Source: JAQWQB01 sp047636995
GTDB taxonomy: Bacteria; Bacteroidota; Bacteroidia; Flavobacteriales_D; Sanyastnellaceae
Assembly: GCA_047636995.1 (NCBI GenBank)
Contig: JBLIGQ010000034.1
Location: 1 to 30,146 of the forward strand
Length of the DNA: 30,146 nucleotides
Direction: 5' to 3'
Shown: positions 8,684-16,968 of the stretch, piece after piece
How the letters are laid out: every line of letters starts with the position of its first letter
Position numbering within the stretch: the stretch's first letter is position 1
Made by a program: the position numbers and the translations under genes
The notes under the pieces: model-generated
The model's database searches: none
What the model was told of the DNA's origin: nothing
The model's input: the letters and a program-made list of their open reading frames with translations, nothing else

Positions 8684-8701
8684 TCTGTGCCGCGGCACAG
8701 A
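8684..8701. promoter_or_regulatory. 18-bp perfect palindrome upstream of the NHL gene
   Basis: TCTGTGCCGCGGCACAGA is a perfect palindrome 15 bp upstream of the chosen ATG at 8668. It is GC-rich against an AT-rich background. It could be a protein-binding operator or a short leader hairpin. Confidence 0.45.
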
Positions 8702-8721
8702 CATTCTTGTAAAAATAGGAC

Positions 8722-8751
8722 AAAAAAAAGCCGGCTATCAAAGCCGGCTTT
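8722..8751 (-). terminator. Terminator of the thrS-infC-rpmI-rplT operon
   Basis: On the minus strand AAAGCCGGCT pairs with AGCCGGCTTT around a 5-nt loop and is followed by a run of eight T. It lies 16 bp after the rplT stop. Confidence 0.93.
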
Positions 8752-8767
8752 AAAATAGGGTCATGAA

Positions 8768-9112
8768 TTACTTTACCTGATCCACAACAGCTTTAAAAGC
8801 GTCTGGATGATTCATGGCAAGATCAGCAAGAACCTTACGGTTCAATTCGATTCCTTTATCATGAACTTTTCCCATGAATACGCTGTAAGACATTCCGTGT
8901 TGACGTGCTCCAGCATTGATACGTTGGATCCACAAACGGCGGAATTGACGCTTACGTTGTTTACGACCCTCATATGAATAGAGGAGTCCTTTTTCAACTG
9001 CGTTTTTGGCTACGGTCCATACATTTTTTCGAGCTCCGTAGTACCCGCGAGCCATTTTAAAGATTTTCTTTCTTCTGGCTCTCGATGCAACTGCATTTGT
9101 TGAACGTGGCAT
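8768..9112 (-). CDS. rplT: 50S ribosomal protein L20
   Basis: A 114-aa L20, typical length, starting MPRSTNAVASRARRKKIFK and carrying the conserved segments ARGYYGARKN and LWIQRINAGARQHGMSYS. L20 binds 23S rRNA early in large-subunit assembly. It is the last gene of the thrS-infC-rpmI-rplT cluster and is followed by a strong terminator. In several bacteria L20 represses this operon by binding its mRNA. The 89-bp gap between rpmI and rplT could hold such a site, but I see no clear rRNA-mimic structure there. Confidence 0.98.
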   Translation of the reverse strand: MPRSTNAVASRARRKKIFKMARGYYGARKNVWTVAKNAVEKGLLYSYEGRKQRKRQFRRLWIQRINAGARQHGMSYSVFMGKVHDKGIELNRKVLADLAMNHPDAFKAVVDQVK

Positions 9113-9201
9113 TTTAATTTGTTTTTAGACAGAGAGCGGTTTTACAACACTTAATACTAACTGCCGGGTTAAAACATACCTGAATCAGGCTAAAAATTAG
9201 T

Positions 9202-9396
9202 TTACTTACAGAGTTGAACTTTAATGTTCTTAAAATCTGCTTTGGACACAGTAGTTGAAGCGGTAAGATTACGTTTACGCTTTGTTGATTTCTTAGTCAA
9301 AATGTGACTTTTGAAAGCATGCTTGCGCTTAATCTTTCCCGATCCTGTGAACTTAAAGCGCTTCTTGGCGCTCGATTTGGTTTTCATTTTCGGCAT
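9202..9396 (-). CDS. rpmI: 50S ribosomal protein L35
   Basis: A 64-aa, highly basic L35 of normal length beginning MPKMKTKSSAKKRFKFTGSG, the family signature, followed by KIKRKHAFKSHILTKKS. It lies 22 bp downstream of infC and upstream of rplT in the conserved order. The downstream gap to rplT is 89 bp. Confidence 0.98.
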   Translation of the reverse strand: MPKMKTKSSAKKRFKFTGSGKIKRKHAFKSHILTKKSTKRKRNLTASTTVSKADFKNIKVQLCK

Positions 9397-9418
9397 GACC
9401 GTCCGAGTTTTAATGGTT

Positions 9419-9973
9419 TTACTTTTTCTTTGGATTGAACATCATGATCATCCGTTTCCCTTCAAGTTTTGGAAGTTGTTCAACAGTTGCGAACTCTTCT
9501 AATTCTTGGGCGAAACGAAGAAGAAGGATTTCTCCTCTTTCCTTGAACACAATGGTTCTTCCTTTAAAGAATACGTAGGCCTTAACTTTCGCTCCTTCAG
9601 AAAGGAATTTTTTTGCGTGATTCAACTTGAATTCAAAGTCATGGTCATCAGTGTTAGGTCCGAAACGAATTTCTTTCATCACCACTTTGGCCTGCTTTGC
9701 CTTCAATTCCTTGTCTTTCTTTTTCTGAGAGTAAAGGAACTTGTTGTAATCAACAATCTTACACACTGGAGGGTCAGCGTTCGGAGAAATTTCTACAAGG
9801 TCCATATCCTTATCAACGGCCATTTTCAGGGCCACATCAGTGGAATATACTCCTTGCTCAATATCCTCTCCAACCAACCTCACCTCTTTTGCGATGATTC
9901 GTCGGTTAATCCGGTGCTGATCTTCTTTAATAACCCTTGCCGGACCTCTACTACGTCGTCTTCGTATTGCTAT
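9419..9973 (-). CDS. infC: Translation initiation factor IF-3, with a putative AUA start codon
   Basis: A 184-aa IF-3 when started at ATA 9973. The N-terminal domain holds RINRRIIAKEVRLVGEDIEQ, followed by PPVCKIVDYNKFLY, a Lys-rich linker and the C-terminal domain (VVMKEIRFGPNTDDHDFE). IF-3 prevents premature subunit joining and enforces correct start-codon choice. The next in-frame NTG start is GTG 9881-9883, which would delete the conserved RINRR segment. An in-frame TAA at 9986-9988 bounds the frame upstream, with no ATG, GTG or TTG between it and ATA. The reading (ATA)-AIRRRRSRGP fits Bacteroidota IF-3 N-termini as I recall them. infC uses rare start codons in other bacteria (AUU in E. 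coli), which lets IF-3 repress its own translation; the same loop is inferred here. It begins 22 bp after the thrS stop. Confidence 0.95.
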   Translation of the reverse strand: MAIRRRRSRGPARVIKEDQHRINRRIIAKEVRLVGEDIEQGVYSTDVALKMAVDKDMDLVEISPNADPPVCKIVDYNKFLYSQKKKDKELKAKQAKVVMKEIRFGPNTDDHDFEFKLNHAKKFLSEGAKVKAYVFFKGRTIVFKERGEILLLRFAQELEEFATVEQLPKLEGKRMIMMFNPKKK

Positions 9974-9995
9974 GGCTTCAACAAATTAATTTATA

Positions 9996-11930
9996 CTAAT
10001 CCAAAATTGATTTAATCTCTTGATTAATCAATTTTGAGAATTCCTCGATAGACATGGAGCCTAAATCACCGTGGCTTTGTTTACGAACAGAGACCACATT
10101 GTTCTCTTGTTCGTTCTCCCCTACAATCAACATGTATGGGACTTTATCAACCTCAGCGTCTCTGATTTTTTTACCAATCTTTTCCGACCTAGTATCAACG
10201 AGGGCGCGAATATCGTAATTTTCAAGGACAATCGAAAGGTTCTCGGCATATTCATTGAACCTATCGCTAATTGGAAGAATTTTCACTTGCTCTGGATTCA
10301 ACCAAAGCGGAAATTTACCTGCACAGTGTTCAATCAAAATGGCTACAAACCGCTCCATAGAACCGAATGGTGCTCTATGAATCATTACAGGTCTGTGTGA
10401 AGCGTTATCACTCCCAACATACTCAAGTTCAAAACGCTCTGGTAGGTTATAATCAATCTGAACTGTTCCAAGTTGCCACTTTCGCCCAATCGCATCTCTT
10501 ACCATGAAATCAAGCTTCGGCCCGTAGAAAGCTGCTTCGCCCAACTCAACAACTGTTTTCAGGCCCTTCTCTTCTGCTATTTCCTGAATCGCTTTTTCTG
10601 CACTGTCCCAATTTTCATTCGAACCAATGTACTTTTCAGGTGTTGCAGGATCTCTTAAAGAAACCTGAACAACATAATCCTTGAAATCAAGAATCTTGAA
10701 GATATAAAGCACAAGATCTATCACCTTACCTACTTCTTCCTTTACTTGATCAACAGTACAGAAAATGTGCGCATCATCTTGCGTAAATCCTCTTACCCTT
10801 GTCAATCCGTGAAGCTCTCCACTTTGTTCATACCTATATACCGTTCCAAACTCTGCATAACGAATAGGCAAATCACGGTAAGACCTAGGTCTGCTCTTGT
10901 AGATCTCACAGTGATGTGGGCAATTCATTGGTTTCAACAAATACAATTCGCCTTCTGTAGGTGTATTGATTGGTTGAAAGCTATCTGCACCGTACTTAGC
11001 ATAATGCCCTGATGTAACGTAGAGTTCTTTATTTGCAATATGTGGTGTGATAACCGGAAGGTAACCCGCTTTTCGCTGAGCTTCTTTCAAGAAATTCTCT
11101 AACCGCTCTCTAAGCTGCGCTCCTTTTGGCAACCAAAGCGGCAACCCCTGCCCTACTTTTTCTGAGAAATGAAACAGGTCCATTTCCTTTCCTAGCTTTC
11201 GGTGATCCCGTTTCTTAGCTTCTTCTAATAGCACTAAATGCTCTTTGAGTTGCTTTTGCTTCGGGAATGCTACACCATATATACGTGTAAGTTGCTTGTT
11301 CTTCTCGTCTCCTTTCCAATAAGCTCCTGCAACGGTCATCAATTTCATTGCCTTAATAGCGCCCGTATTCGGAATGTGAGGACCTCTGCACAAATCAGTA
11401 AATCCACCTTGCGTGTAAAAAGTAATTGACCCGTCTTCCAATCGTTCAAGAAGATCAAGCTTATACTCATCTCCCTTCTCCTTGTAATAACCAATGGCCT
11501 CGTCTTTGGAAACCTCTTTCCTGACGAAACTATTCTTTTGCTGTGCGAGTTCCAGCATTTTATTCTCTACGCGTGCAAAGTCTTTTTCGCTAAATGTTTG
11601 CTCCCCGAAATCCACATCATAGTAGAATCCGTTCTCAATTGGAGGCCCAACCCATAACTTAATCTCAGGATAAAGCGCTTCAAGTGCTTCTGCCATAATA
11701 TGCGCAGCTGAGTGCCATAAGGTTGATTTCGCATTATCATCATCCCAAGCCAATAGTTTTAATGTTGCGTCCTCATTGATTGGCCGAGTTAAGTCACGAA
11801 CTTCCCCGTTAACTTCGGCGGCAAGCACGTTTCGTGCTAAACCCTCACTAATGGAAGTTGCTACATCAAGTGCAGTAGTTCCTTCATTGACCTGACGCAC
11901 GGAGCCATCAGGTAGTGTAATGTTAATCAT
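9996..11930 (-). CDS. thrS: Threonine-tRNA ligase
   Basis: A full-length 644-aa ThrRS that charges tRNA-Thr. It has a TGS domain (1-62), an editing domain with HSAAH (73-77) and the DLCRGPH segment (C181, H185), the class II catalytic core (about 245-540), and the anticodon-binding domain to the end. The catalytic zinc ligands match C337 in MNCPHHCE, H388 in DDAHIF and H518 in VMIHRAPFGSMERF. It is the first gene of the operon with infC, rpmI and rplT. A TATCTTTA sequence just upstream on the minus strand is one mismatch from the TAnnTTTG box and could be the operon promoter, but I saw no good -33 element. Confidence 0.99.
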   Translation of the reverse strand: MINITLPDGSVRQVNEGTTALDVATSISEGLARNVLAAEVNGEVRDLTRPINEDATLKLLAWDDDNAKSTLWHSAAHIMAEALEALYPEIKLWVGPPIENGFYYDVDFGEQTFSEKDFARVENKMLELAQQKNSFVRKEVSKDEAIGYYKEKGDEYKLDLLERLEDGSITFYTQGGFTDLCRGPHIPNTGAIKAMKLMTVAGAYWKGDEKNKQLTRIYGVAFPKQKQLKEHLVLLEEAKKRDHRKLGKEMDLFHFSEKVGQGLPLWLPKGAQLRERLENFLKEAQRKAGYLPVITPHIANKELYVTSGHYAKYGADSFQPINTPTEGELYLLKPMNCPHHCEIYKSRPRSYRDLPIRYAEFGTVYRYEQSGELHGLTRVRGFTQDDAHIFCTVDQVKEEVGKVIDLVLYIFKILDFKDYVVQVSLRDPATPEKYIGSNENWDSAEKAIQEIAEEKGLKTVVELGEAAFYGPKLDFMVRDAIGRKWQLGTVQIDYNLPERFELEYVGSDNASHRPVMIHRAPFGSMERFVAILIEHCAGKFPLWLNPEQVKILPISDRFNEYAENLSIVLENYDIRALVDTRSEKIGKKIRDAEVDKVPYMLIVGENEQENNVVSVRKQSHGDLGSMSIEEFSKLINQEIKSILD

Positions 11931-12106
11931 ATCCTTGTTTTTCGTAACGAGTAAAGATAAAAAGAATGCCGCTACTAATCGCCTTTCCGCACCATTAGAA
12001 TGCGCTGGACTGACGAATTCTTTCCATGGCTCCCCGAATGATTGAAAGAAGGGGTCACAGGCGCATTATCGGTCTCCTAATTGCGTTTAAAAAGAAAACG
12101 AACAAC

Positions 12107-12787
12107 ATGAAAAAGATCACATTCCTTTTGCTCATGTGCGGAGCAACTTTAGCACATGCATCAGCCCCTCAACCTTCTCCTCAAAACTTCGATGGTTCTA
12201 TGGAACTATTTAGAGAAGCATTAGAAACAGGTCACATTGAACTTGCTGAACAGTTTTTTGCTGATAGCGTTTCCTATGAACGCGATGATGGCCGAATCGT
12301 TAAAATTCCAAAAGCACTTGTTTTAGCCGCGCTGGAAGCAGATTTAAATGCATCAATGTCGCCAGATGAATATCTCCTTGTACTGACGAAAGGCTTTAGT
12401 CAAGTAACCGGGTCCAACGGTAATGCATATGTAAACGCTCATGCGGGCCTTCACCAACCTGAGCTCATCACAGTGAACGTGAGTTCTGTAAACTTCAGAA
12501 AGCTCCCGTCTACAAAAGCGCCCATTATTTGCCTGCTCGAAAATGGAGTCTACTCAGGAAAGAGAGACAACTCAAGACCTGTCTTTAAAGATGAATCAAC
12601 AGGAATAGAATGGACTCCTTTGCGCCTCTACCACACGCAGATTGGGAGTGTAAAAGGGTACGTGGCATCTAACCTCGTTACCATCGAAAACAAACATGTG
12701 CCGCGCGAAATGACCGTGCAAAACATCAATGGCCAATGGAAAATCACTGACCTTAAGAGTGTGAATCCTATGCTGTGCGCACAGTAA
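12107..12787 (+). CDS. Secreted SH3-like domain protein, possibly inserted in an NTF2-like fold
   Basis: A 226-aa protein starting at ATG 12107, which gives a signal peptide MKKITFLLLMCGATLAHASA. An earlier in-frame ATG at 12026 would place the signal internally. Residues about 30-115 are helical then strand-like (MELFREALETGHIELAEQFF), reminiscent of SnoaL/NTF2-like proteins. Residues about 120-195 look like a bacterial SH3 domain (VNFRKLPSTKAPIICLLENG, then GYVASNLVTIE). The last part, EMTVQNINGQWKITDLKSV, resembles the closing strands of NTF2-like domains. The fold assignments are my inference and the function is unknown. Its 3' end overlaps the convergent hotdog gene by 20 bp. Confidence 0.75.
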   Translation: MKKITFLLLMCGATLAHASAPQPSPQNFDGSMELFREALETGHIELAEQFFADSVSYERDDGRIVKIPKALVLAALEADLNASMSPDEYLLVLTKGFSQVTGSNGNAYVNAHAGLHQPELITVNVSSVNFRKLPSTKAPIICLLENGVYSGKRDNSRPVFKDESTGIEWTPLRLYHTQIGSVKGYVASNLVTIENKHVPREMTVQNINGQWKITDLKSVNPMLCAQ

Positions 12788-13277
12788 CAGCTGACCATTT
12801 CTTGATCTGCCAATGCACCTTCGATGTGCACAAATGATTGCCTTCCTTGTCATGAACTTCAACATGGCAGGTGAAGGCAACTTTGTCTACGGTCTCCAGC
12901 TTTTGTAATATCTCAGCATCTACCTGAGCCTTTGTTAGCTCATAATTAACAGTAGCATCCATCTTACCCTGGTAGTGATAAGTGACCTCCATGCGCTGCA
13001 TTATTAATCGGAAATTTTTGGGATTCAGATGCTGCAGTAAAATTAATCCTGATGCATACTCTGCTCCAGTGGCAAGAACGCAAGCATGCAACCCCTTTAA
13101 ATGATTCAGATTTTTTCTGCGATAGGGTATTTTAATTACGGTCCTTTCTTCCGTCAGCTCCGTAATTCTTAATCGGTGAGGCTTATTAAAAGGAATCCCC
13201 GACCAAAGAATGCGGTTCAACACCCCTAGTCTAGTTTTGGATTTCCTTGCAGCATCAAAATGTTTCTCTAAATCCAT
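12768..13277 (-). CDS. DUF4442-like hotdog-fold protein, putative thioesterase
   Basis: A 169-aa protein with the segment NHLKGLHACVLATGAEYASGL at about residues 57-77. This resembles the N-H-x(4)-HA-x(4)-AE motif of DUF4442/PaaI-like hotdog proteins. The C-terminal half alternates beta strands (RMEVTYHYQGKMDATVNYEL, KVAFTCHVEVHDKEGNHLCT). Members are thought to act on acyl-CoA or related thioesters, but the substrate is unknown. It lies 36 bp downstream of the MazG-like gene on the same strand and may be co-transcribed. Its tail overlaps the SH3-protein gene tail-to-tail. Confidence 0.78.
   Translation of the reverse strand: MDLEKHFDAARKSKTRLGVLNRILWSGIPFNKPHRLRITELTEERTVIKIPYRRKNLNHLKGLHACVLATGAEYASGLILLQHLNPKNFRLIMQRMEVTYHYQGKMDATVNYELTKAQVDAEILQKLETVDKVAFTCHVEVHDKEGNHLCTSKVHWQIKKWSAVTVRTA
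12773..12784. repeat. 12-bp palindrome in the tail-to-tail gene overlap
   Basis: CTGTGCGCACAG is a perfect palindrome located inside the overlap of the two convergent genes. It shares the CTGTGC/GCACAG half-sites of the palindrome at 8684-8701. It has no T-tract, so it is a poor terminator. Confidence 0.4.
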
Positions 13278-13313
13278 AATCTGTTCTTCTTTGGGGTGCT
13301 TCGCGAAGCGAAA

Positions 13314-13736
13314 TCAAGAGAGTGACTCTGTTTCCGAATTTAGTACTTTTTGAATGTCTGGCCTGAAATACATTTCACTTTTCAAAATCTTGCCATCTTC
13401 TCTGTATATAGGATTGCCTTCAGCGTCCAATTTCGACATATTACTGCGCTGGATTTCATTAAAAACTTCTTCAATCTTATGCTGTAGCCCATGTTTCAAA
13501 ATGGTTCCACAAAGAATATACAATTGGTCTCCCAGAGCGTCAGCTATTTCAACGATATCGCCATTTTGTGCCGCCTCTAAATACTCCTCATTCTCCTCTT
13601 GCATCAGTCTATGCCTAAGTTCAAAATCTTTTGGACTTAACTTACCGTCCATCTGCGTTGCGTTCTGAATTTTAAATGCGTCATGAAAATGGCGTACACA
13701 ATCAATAATTTCTTGAAATGTTAGGTTCTCCTTCAT
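13314..13736 (-). CDS. MazG-like nucleoside triphosphate pyrophosphohydrolase (all-alpha NTP-PPase)
   Basis: A 140-aa all-alpha protein. The metal-binding motif is EENEEYLEAA (from residue 47) followed by EIADALGD (from residue 63), the ExxE...ExxD pattern of the MazG/HisE/dimeric dUTPase superfamily. The C-terminal part, EIQRSNMSKLDAEGNPIYRE, is typical of the single-domain subgroup related to the Deinococcus MazG-like protein. These enzymes cleave NTPs or dNTPs to the monophosphate plus pyrophosphate, often as pool sanitation; the substrate here is not predictable. It is probably the first gene of a two-gene unit with the hotdog gene. Confidence 0.87.
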   Translation of the reverse strand: MKENLTFQEIIDCVRHFHDAFKIQNATQMDGKLSPKDFELRHRLMQEENEEYLEAAQNGDIVEIADALGDQLYILCGTILKHGLQHKIEEVFNEIQRSNMSKLDAEGNPIYREDGKILKSEMYFRPDIQKVLNSETESLS

Positions 13737-14105
13737 GCCGTAAAACTAATCTACGGCTAATTAGAAAATCCAACCTAGCGCCTTGAGTTATCAACCTGAA
13801 GTCTACTTTTTCCAACCTGATTTTTGAGGTTGCAACTCACTAAAAGCATCTTTAGTAAAAATTAGCTAGGCCTATTTCGCTTTAGCCTCACCTTGATTTA
13901 TTAATTTCATGCGCCGAAACAGACCTTTTCGATGCCGTTCCAATTGAACAAATGCGTGTTTTAAGCCCATTACTTAACATCATTTAACATGGTAAAAAGC
14001 TGTTAACACTAGTGGTTCAAGAACTTTGCTAAAGATGCAGCGTTCTGGTTTTGCATCAATAATTAAATCATCAATTTTGCGTGAGAAGATGAAAGCGCAT
14101 TGCTT
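13737..14105. other. Divergent intergenic region between the MazG-like gene and the Bat operon
   Basis: No coding frame with a recognisable product is seen. Short CAACCT words recur at about 13771-13776, 13793-13798 and 13813-13818, the last pairing with AGGTTG at 13827-13832 as a weak hairpin. TTAACAT occurs twice near 13975-13988. A candidate promoter for the Bat operon lies at 14050-14079. On the minus strand TAGTTTTA, close to the MazG-like start, is one mismatch from a -7 box. Confidence 0.5.
14050..14079 (+). promoter_or_regulatory. Putative promoter of the moxR-bat operon
   Basis: TTTG at 14050-14053 is followed after 18 bp by CAATTTTG at 14072-14079, one mismatch from TAnnTTTG. The spacing is normal for Bacteroidota. 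Transcription would start near 14086, about 20 nt before ATG 14106. Confidence 0.42.
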
Positions 14106-15140
14106 ATGGAAGAAGATATGACAGGTATGACTAGTGACACTTCTGTTCAAGCGGAAGACATTCGCAAATTGAATGAGAGAATAGAGAAAGCAAGTGCCTT
14201 TGTTGAATTACTCAACCTTGAAATGGAGAAGGTCATTATTGGCCAGAAGGAAATGGTCGAAAAGCTACTAATTGGATTGCTTGCTGATGGACATATTTTG
14301 CTGGAAGGGGTTCCCGGATTGGCGAAAACATTGGCGATTAAATCGCTATCAGAATCGGTAGCAGTAGATTTCTCTCGCATTCAATTTACACCAGATCTAT
14401 TGCCAGCAGACCTTGTAGGCACTATGATTTACAACCAGAAGAAAGAGGAGTTTGCGGTTAAAAAAGGGCCGCTTTTCTCCAATTTTATATTGGCAGATGA
14501 AATCAACAGAGCACCAGCTAAGGTTCAGAGCGCACTCCTTGAGGCGATGCAAGAAAGGCAGGTAACCATTGGTCCAGAGACGTATCCTTTGCCCAAACCG
14601 TTCTTGGTGCTTGCTACCCAAAACCCGGTTGAACAAGAAGGAACCTATCCTTTGCCTGAAGCACAAGTAGATCGTTTTCTACTGAAAGTTGTTATTGGCT
14701 ATCCAAGTAAAGAAGATGAAAAACGAATTATTCGAAATAACATCTCTCTGGCTGGTAACCCAAAACCGAATCAAGTAGTTACATCAGAAGACATCATTAC
14801 GGCACGCAAAATGGTGCGTGAAGTTTATATGGACGAAAAAATTGAGCAATACATCGTTGACTTAGTTTTCGCCAGCCGAAACCCTGAAGAATATGGCCTC
14901 GGACATTTGAGTCAGTTGATTGCATTTGGAGGTTCTCCTCGTGCTTCAATAGGAATGGCTCTTGCCGCTAAAGCTTATGCTTTTATCCACAGAAGAGGCT
15001 ATGTCATTCCTGAAGATGTTAGAGCTGTATGCATGGATGTTATGCGCCACCGCATCGGACTCACTTTTGAGGCTGAAGCTGAGAACATTACCCAAGAACA
15101 AATTATTACTGAAATACTTAACAAGATCGAGGTACCGTAA
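14106..15140 (+). CDS. moxR: MoxR-family AAA+ ATPase
   Basis: A 344-aa protein from ATG 14106; a TTG two codons earlier is possible but unnecessary. Walker A is GVPGLAKT at residues 68-75, Walker B is FILADEINRA with D131/E132, and the sensor-1 region is LATQNPVEQEGTYPLPEAQ from about 170, all standard for MoxR. These cytoplasmic ATPases act as chaperones for von Willebrand A (VWA) proteins encoded next to them, and the neighbours here are exactly such genes. It is the first gene of the eight-gene Bat operon. Its stop shares one base with the next start (TAATG). Confidence 0.95.
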   Translation: MEEDMTGMTSDTSVQAEDIRKLNERIEKASAFVELLNLEMEKVIIGQKEMVEKLLIGLLADGHILLEGVPGLAKTLAIKSLSESVAVDFSRIQFTPDLLPADLVGTMIYNQKKEEFAVKKGPLFSNFILADEINRAPAKVQSALLEAMQERQVTIGPETYPLPKPFLVLATQNPVEQEGTYPLPEAQVDRFLLKVVIGYPSKEDEKRIIRNNISLAGNPKPNQVVTSEDIITARKMVREVYMDEKIEQYIVDLVFASRNPEEYGLGHLSQLIAFGGSPRASIGMALAAKAYAFIHRRGYVIPEDVRAVCMDVMRHRIGLTFEAEAENITQEQIITEILNKIEVP

Positions 15141-16027
15141 TGGCTGGTCACACATCTATGGAAACGACGGAGCTACTTAAAAAAGTAAGGGCCATCGAAC
15201 TCCGTACCAGAGGTCTCAGCAAACAGGTCTTTTCTGGCGAATACCATTCTGCCTTCAAAGGGAGAGGTATGGCCTTTAGTGAAAACAGAGAGTATCAGCA
15301 TGGCGATGAAATTAGAATGATTGACTGGAACGTTACAGCCAGAATGAATCATCCTTACGTGAAAATTTTTGAAGAAGAAAGAGAGCTAACAGCCATGATT
15401 TTGGTAGATGTATCTGCTTCCGGAGATTTTGGAACGCGCGCTCAAACCAAACAACAACTCATCACAGAAATCACGGCCGTACTAGCGTTCAGTGCCATTC
15501 AAAACAATGACAAAATTGGCGTCATCTTTTTCTCTGATAAGATTGAGCGTTTCATCCCTCCTAAAAAAGGAAGATCTCACATTCTACGTATCATTCGTGA
15601 ACTCATTGATTTTACGCCAGAAAACCTGGGAACAGACATTCACTTTGTCCTAGATTACATGAATAGAGTAATCAAAAAACGTGCAATCTGTTTCCTCGTT
15701 TCTGACCTGCAAGACCGGAGTTTTGAGCGCATTTTAAAGATCACATCGCGCAAGCACGATCTTATTGTTATTCAAACCAACGACCCCGCAGAATCAGAAC
15801 TACCAAATGCAGGTTGGATGTTATTTAAAGACAGCGAAACGGGTGAACAACAATGGGTCAATACCAGCGCAAAGAAAAATGCCAAACGCCTGAAGATAGC
15901 TCACCTTGAGCATCAACAATGGATCAAAGAAACCATGAAACGCTCAAATGTAGACTACATCAGCATTCGCACTGATAAACCCTATGTTCAGCCATTAATG
16001 CAAATGTTTAAAAAACGTGGGGCCTAA
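15140..16027 (+). CDS. DUF58-family protein with VWA-like fold
   Basis: A 295-aa soluble protein. The DUF58 signature FKGRGMAFSENREYQHGDEI followed by RMIDWNVTAR lies at residues 39-68. A MIDAS-like DVSAS (D90, S92, S94) follows. The start overlaps the moxR stop by one base. A second in-frame ATG at 15158 (METTELLKKVR) also gives a family-like N-terminus and could be the true start. In MoxR-DUF58-VWA operons this protein is a likely client or adaptor of the ATPase. The gap to the next gene is 5 bp. Confidence 0.93.
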   Translation: MAGHTSMETTELLKKVRAIELRTRGLSKQVFSGEYHSAFKGRGMAFSENREYQHGDEIRMIDWNVTARMNHPYVKIFEEERELTAMILVDVSASGDFGTRAQTKQQLITEITAVLAFSAIQNNDKIGVIFFSDKIERFIPPKKGRSHILRIIRELIDFTPENLGTDIHFVLDYMNRVIKKRAICFLVSDLQDRSFERILKITSRKHDLIVIQTNDPAESELPNAGWMLFKDSETGEQQWVNTSAKKNAKRLKIAHLEHQQWIKETMKRSNVDYISIRTDKPYVQPLMQMFKKRGA

Positions 16028-16032
16028 ATAAG

Positions 16033-16968
16033 ATGAAGCAACTCATTGTTTTCTTTCTTTTTGCTTGTGCCCTGAATCAAAGTTCTGCGCAAATAGCAAA
16101 ACTCCAACTAGGCTCTGATGAGGTGCGCCTTGGAGAGCAAACTATCCTACTTATCTATTTCCAATACCGCATAGATTCGGGTGAGGGAAGCAACTTGATC
16201 TGGCCCAACCTTCAAGACACACTCAGTAAATCAATAGAGATTATTGGTACCGGTAAAGTTGACACAACTCTGGTCTCAGAAGAAGATCCTTATCTGTTCC
16301 AACAATCTCTGCAGATTGAACTCACCTCCTTTGACACTGGTTACCACGTGATCAAACCCTTGCAGTTTCAATTCAACGGAGTCTTAGTAGAAAGTAATCC
16401 GGCATTGCTTCATGTACAAGGAATGAACCTTGATCAAACAGCTGAGGTCAAAGACATCAAATCTATACGTGATGTCAATTATACTTTGCTTGACAGACTG
16501 CTCCCGTATTGGTGGGTTCTGCTCATTGTCCTAGGCATTGTCCTTCTGTTCTTCGTCCTGAAAAAATTAAAAAGATCAAGACCACCCCTCGTTGAAGAGA
16601 CGGCTACGAAAGAAATCATTCCGGCTCACATTACCGCCATTGAAAAACTTACCCTTTTAAAAGAAAAAGGGCTGTGGCAAAAAGGATTGACCAAAGCGTA
16701 TCATACTGAACTCACTGAGATTTTGAGAGGCTACATAGAAGATAGATTTGCTGTTCCTGCTCTGGAACAAACGTCTAACCAACTCCTGCAGGACCTCAGG
16801 AATTACGGGATTTCGAAAAGTGATTTGCAACTCCTTCCGCAATTACTTCGAACAGCAGATTTCGTCAAATTCGCGAAATACAAGCCCATTCCTGAAGAAA
16901 ATGAAATGGCCATGAAGAATGCGCTGTCTTTTATAGAACAAACTTCTGAAGTGACACAATCAAAATGA
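16033..16968 (+). CDS. Bat-operon membrane protein with periplasmic beta-rich domain
   Basis: A 311-aa protein with a signal peptide (MKQLIVFFLFACALNQSSAQ) and a beta-rich periplasmic part to about residue 150. One transmembrane helix spans 157-178 (LPYWWVLLIVLGIVLLFFVL), followed by a cytoplasmic helical tail. The tail segment YHTELTEILRGYIEDRFAVP resembles the tail of BatD-like and DUF4381-like proteins and the BatD protein of this same operon (NGLENYLIDKFFM). It occupies the usual slot between DUF58 and batA in Flavobacteriales. It probably assembles with the VWA membrane proteins; no enzymatic motif is visible. Its TGA overlaps the batA ATG by 4 bp. Confidence 0.85.
   Translation: MKQLIVFFLFACALNQSSAQIAKLQLGSDEVRLGEQTILLIYFQYRIDSGEGSNLIWPNLQDTLSKSIEIIGTGKVDTTLVSEEDPYLFQQSLQIELTSFDTGYHVIKPLQFQFNGVLVESNPALLHVQGMNLDQTAEVKDIKSIRDVNYTLLDRLLPYWWVLLIVLGIVLLFFVLKKLKRSRPPLVEETATKEIIPAHITAIEKLTLLKEKGLWQKGLTKAYHTELTEILRGYIEDRFAVPALEQTSNQLLQDLRNYGISKSDLQLLPQLLRTADFVKFAKYKPIPEENEMAMKNALSFIEQTSEVTQSK

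Noticed and set aside
9506..10015. 169-codon open frame on the plus strand opposite infC
   Set aside because: It is antisense to the conserved infC gene, shows no family resemblance and reads as a Phe/Leu/Ser-rich shadow.
11931..12106. Possible tRNA or leader RNA between thrS and the SH3-protein gene
   Set aside because: No cloverleaf, T-loop sequence or clear hairpin with T-run was found.
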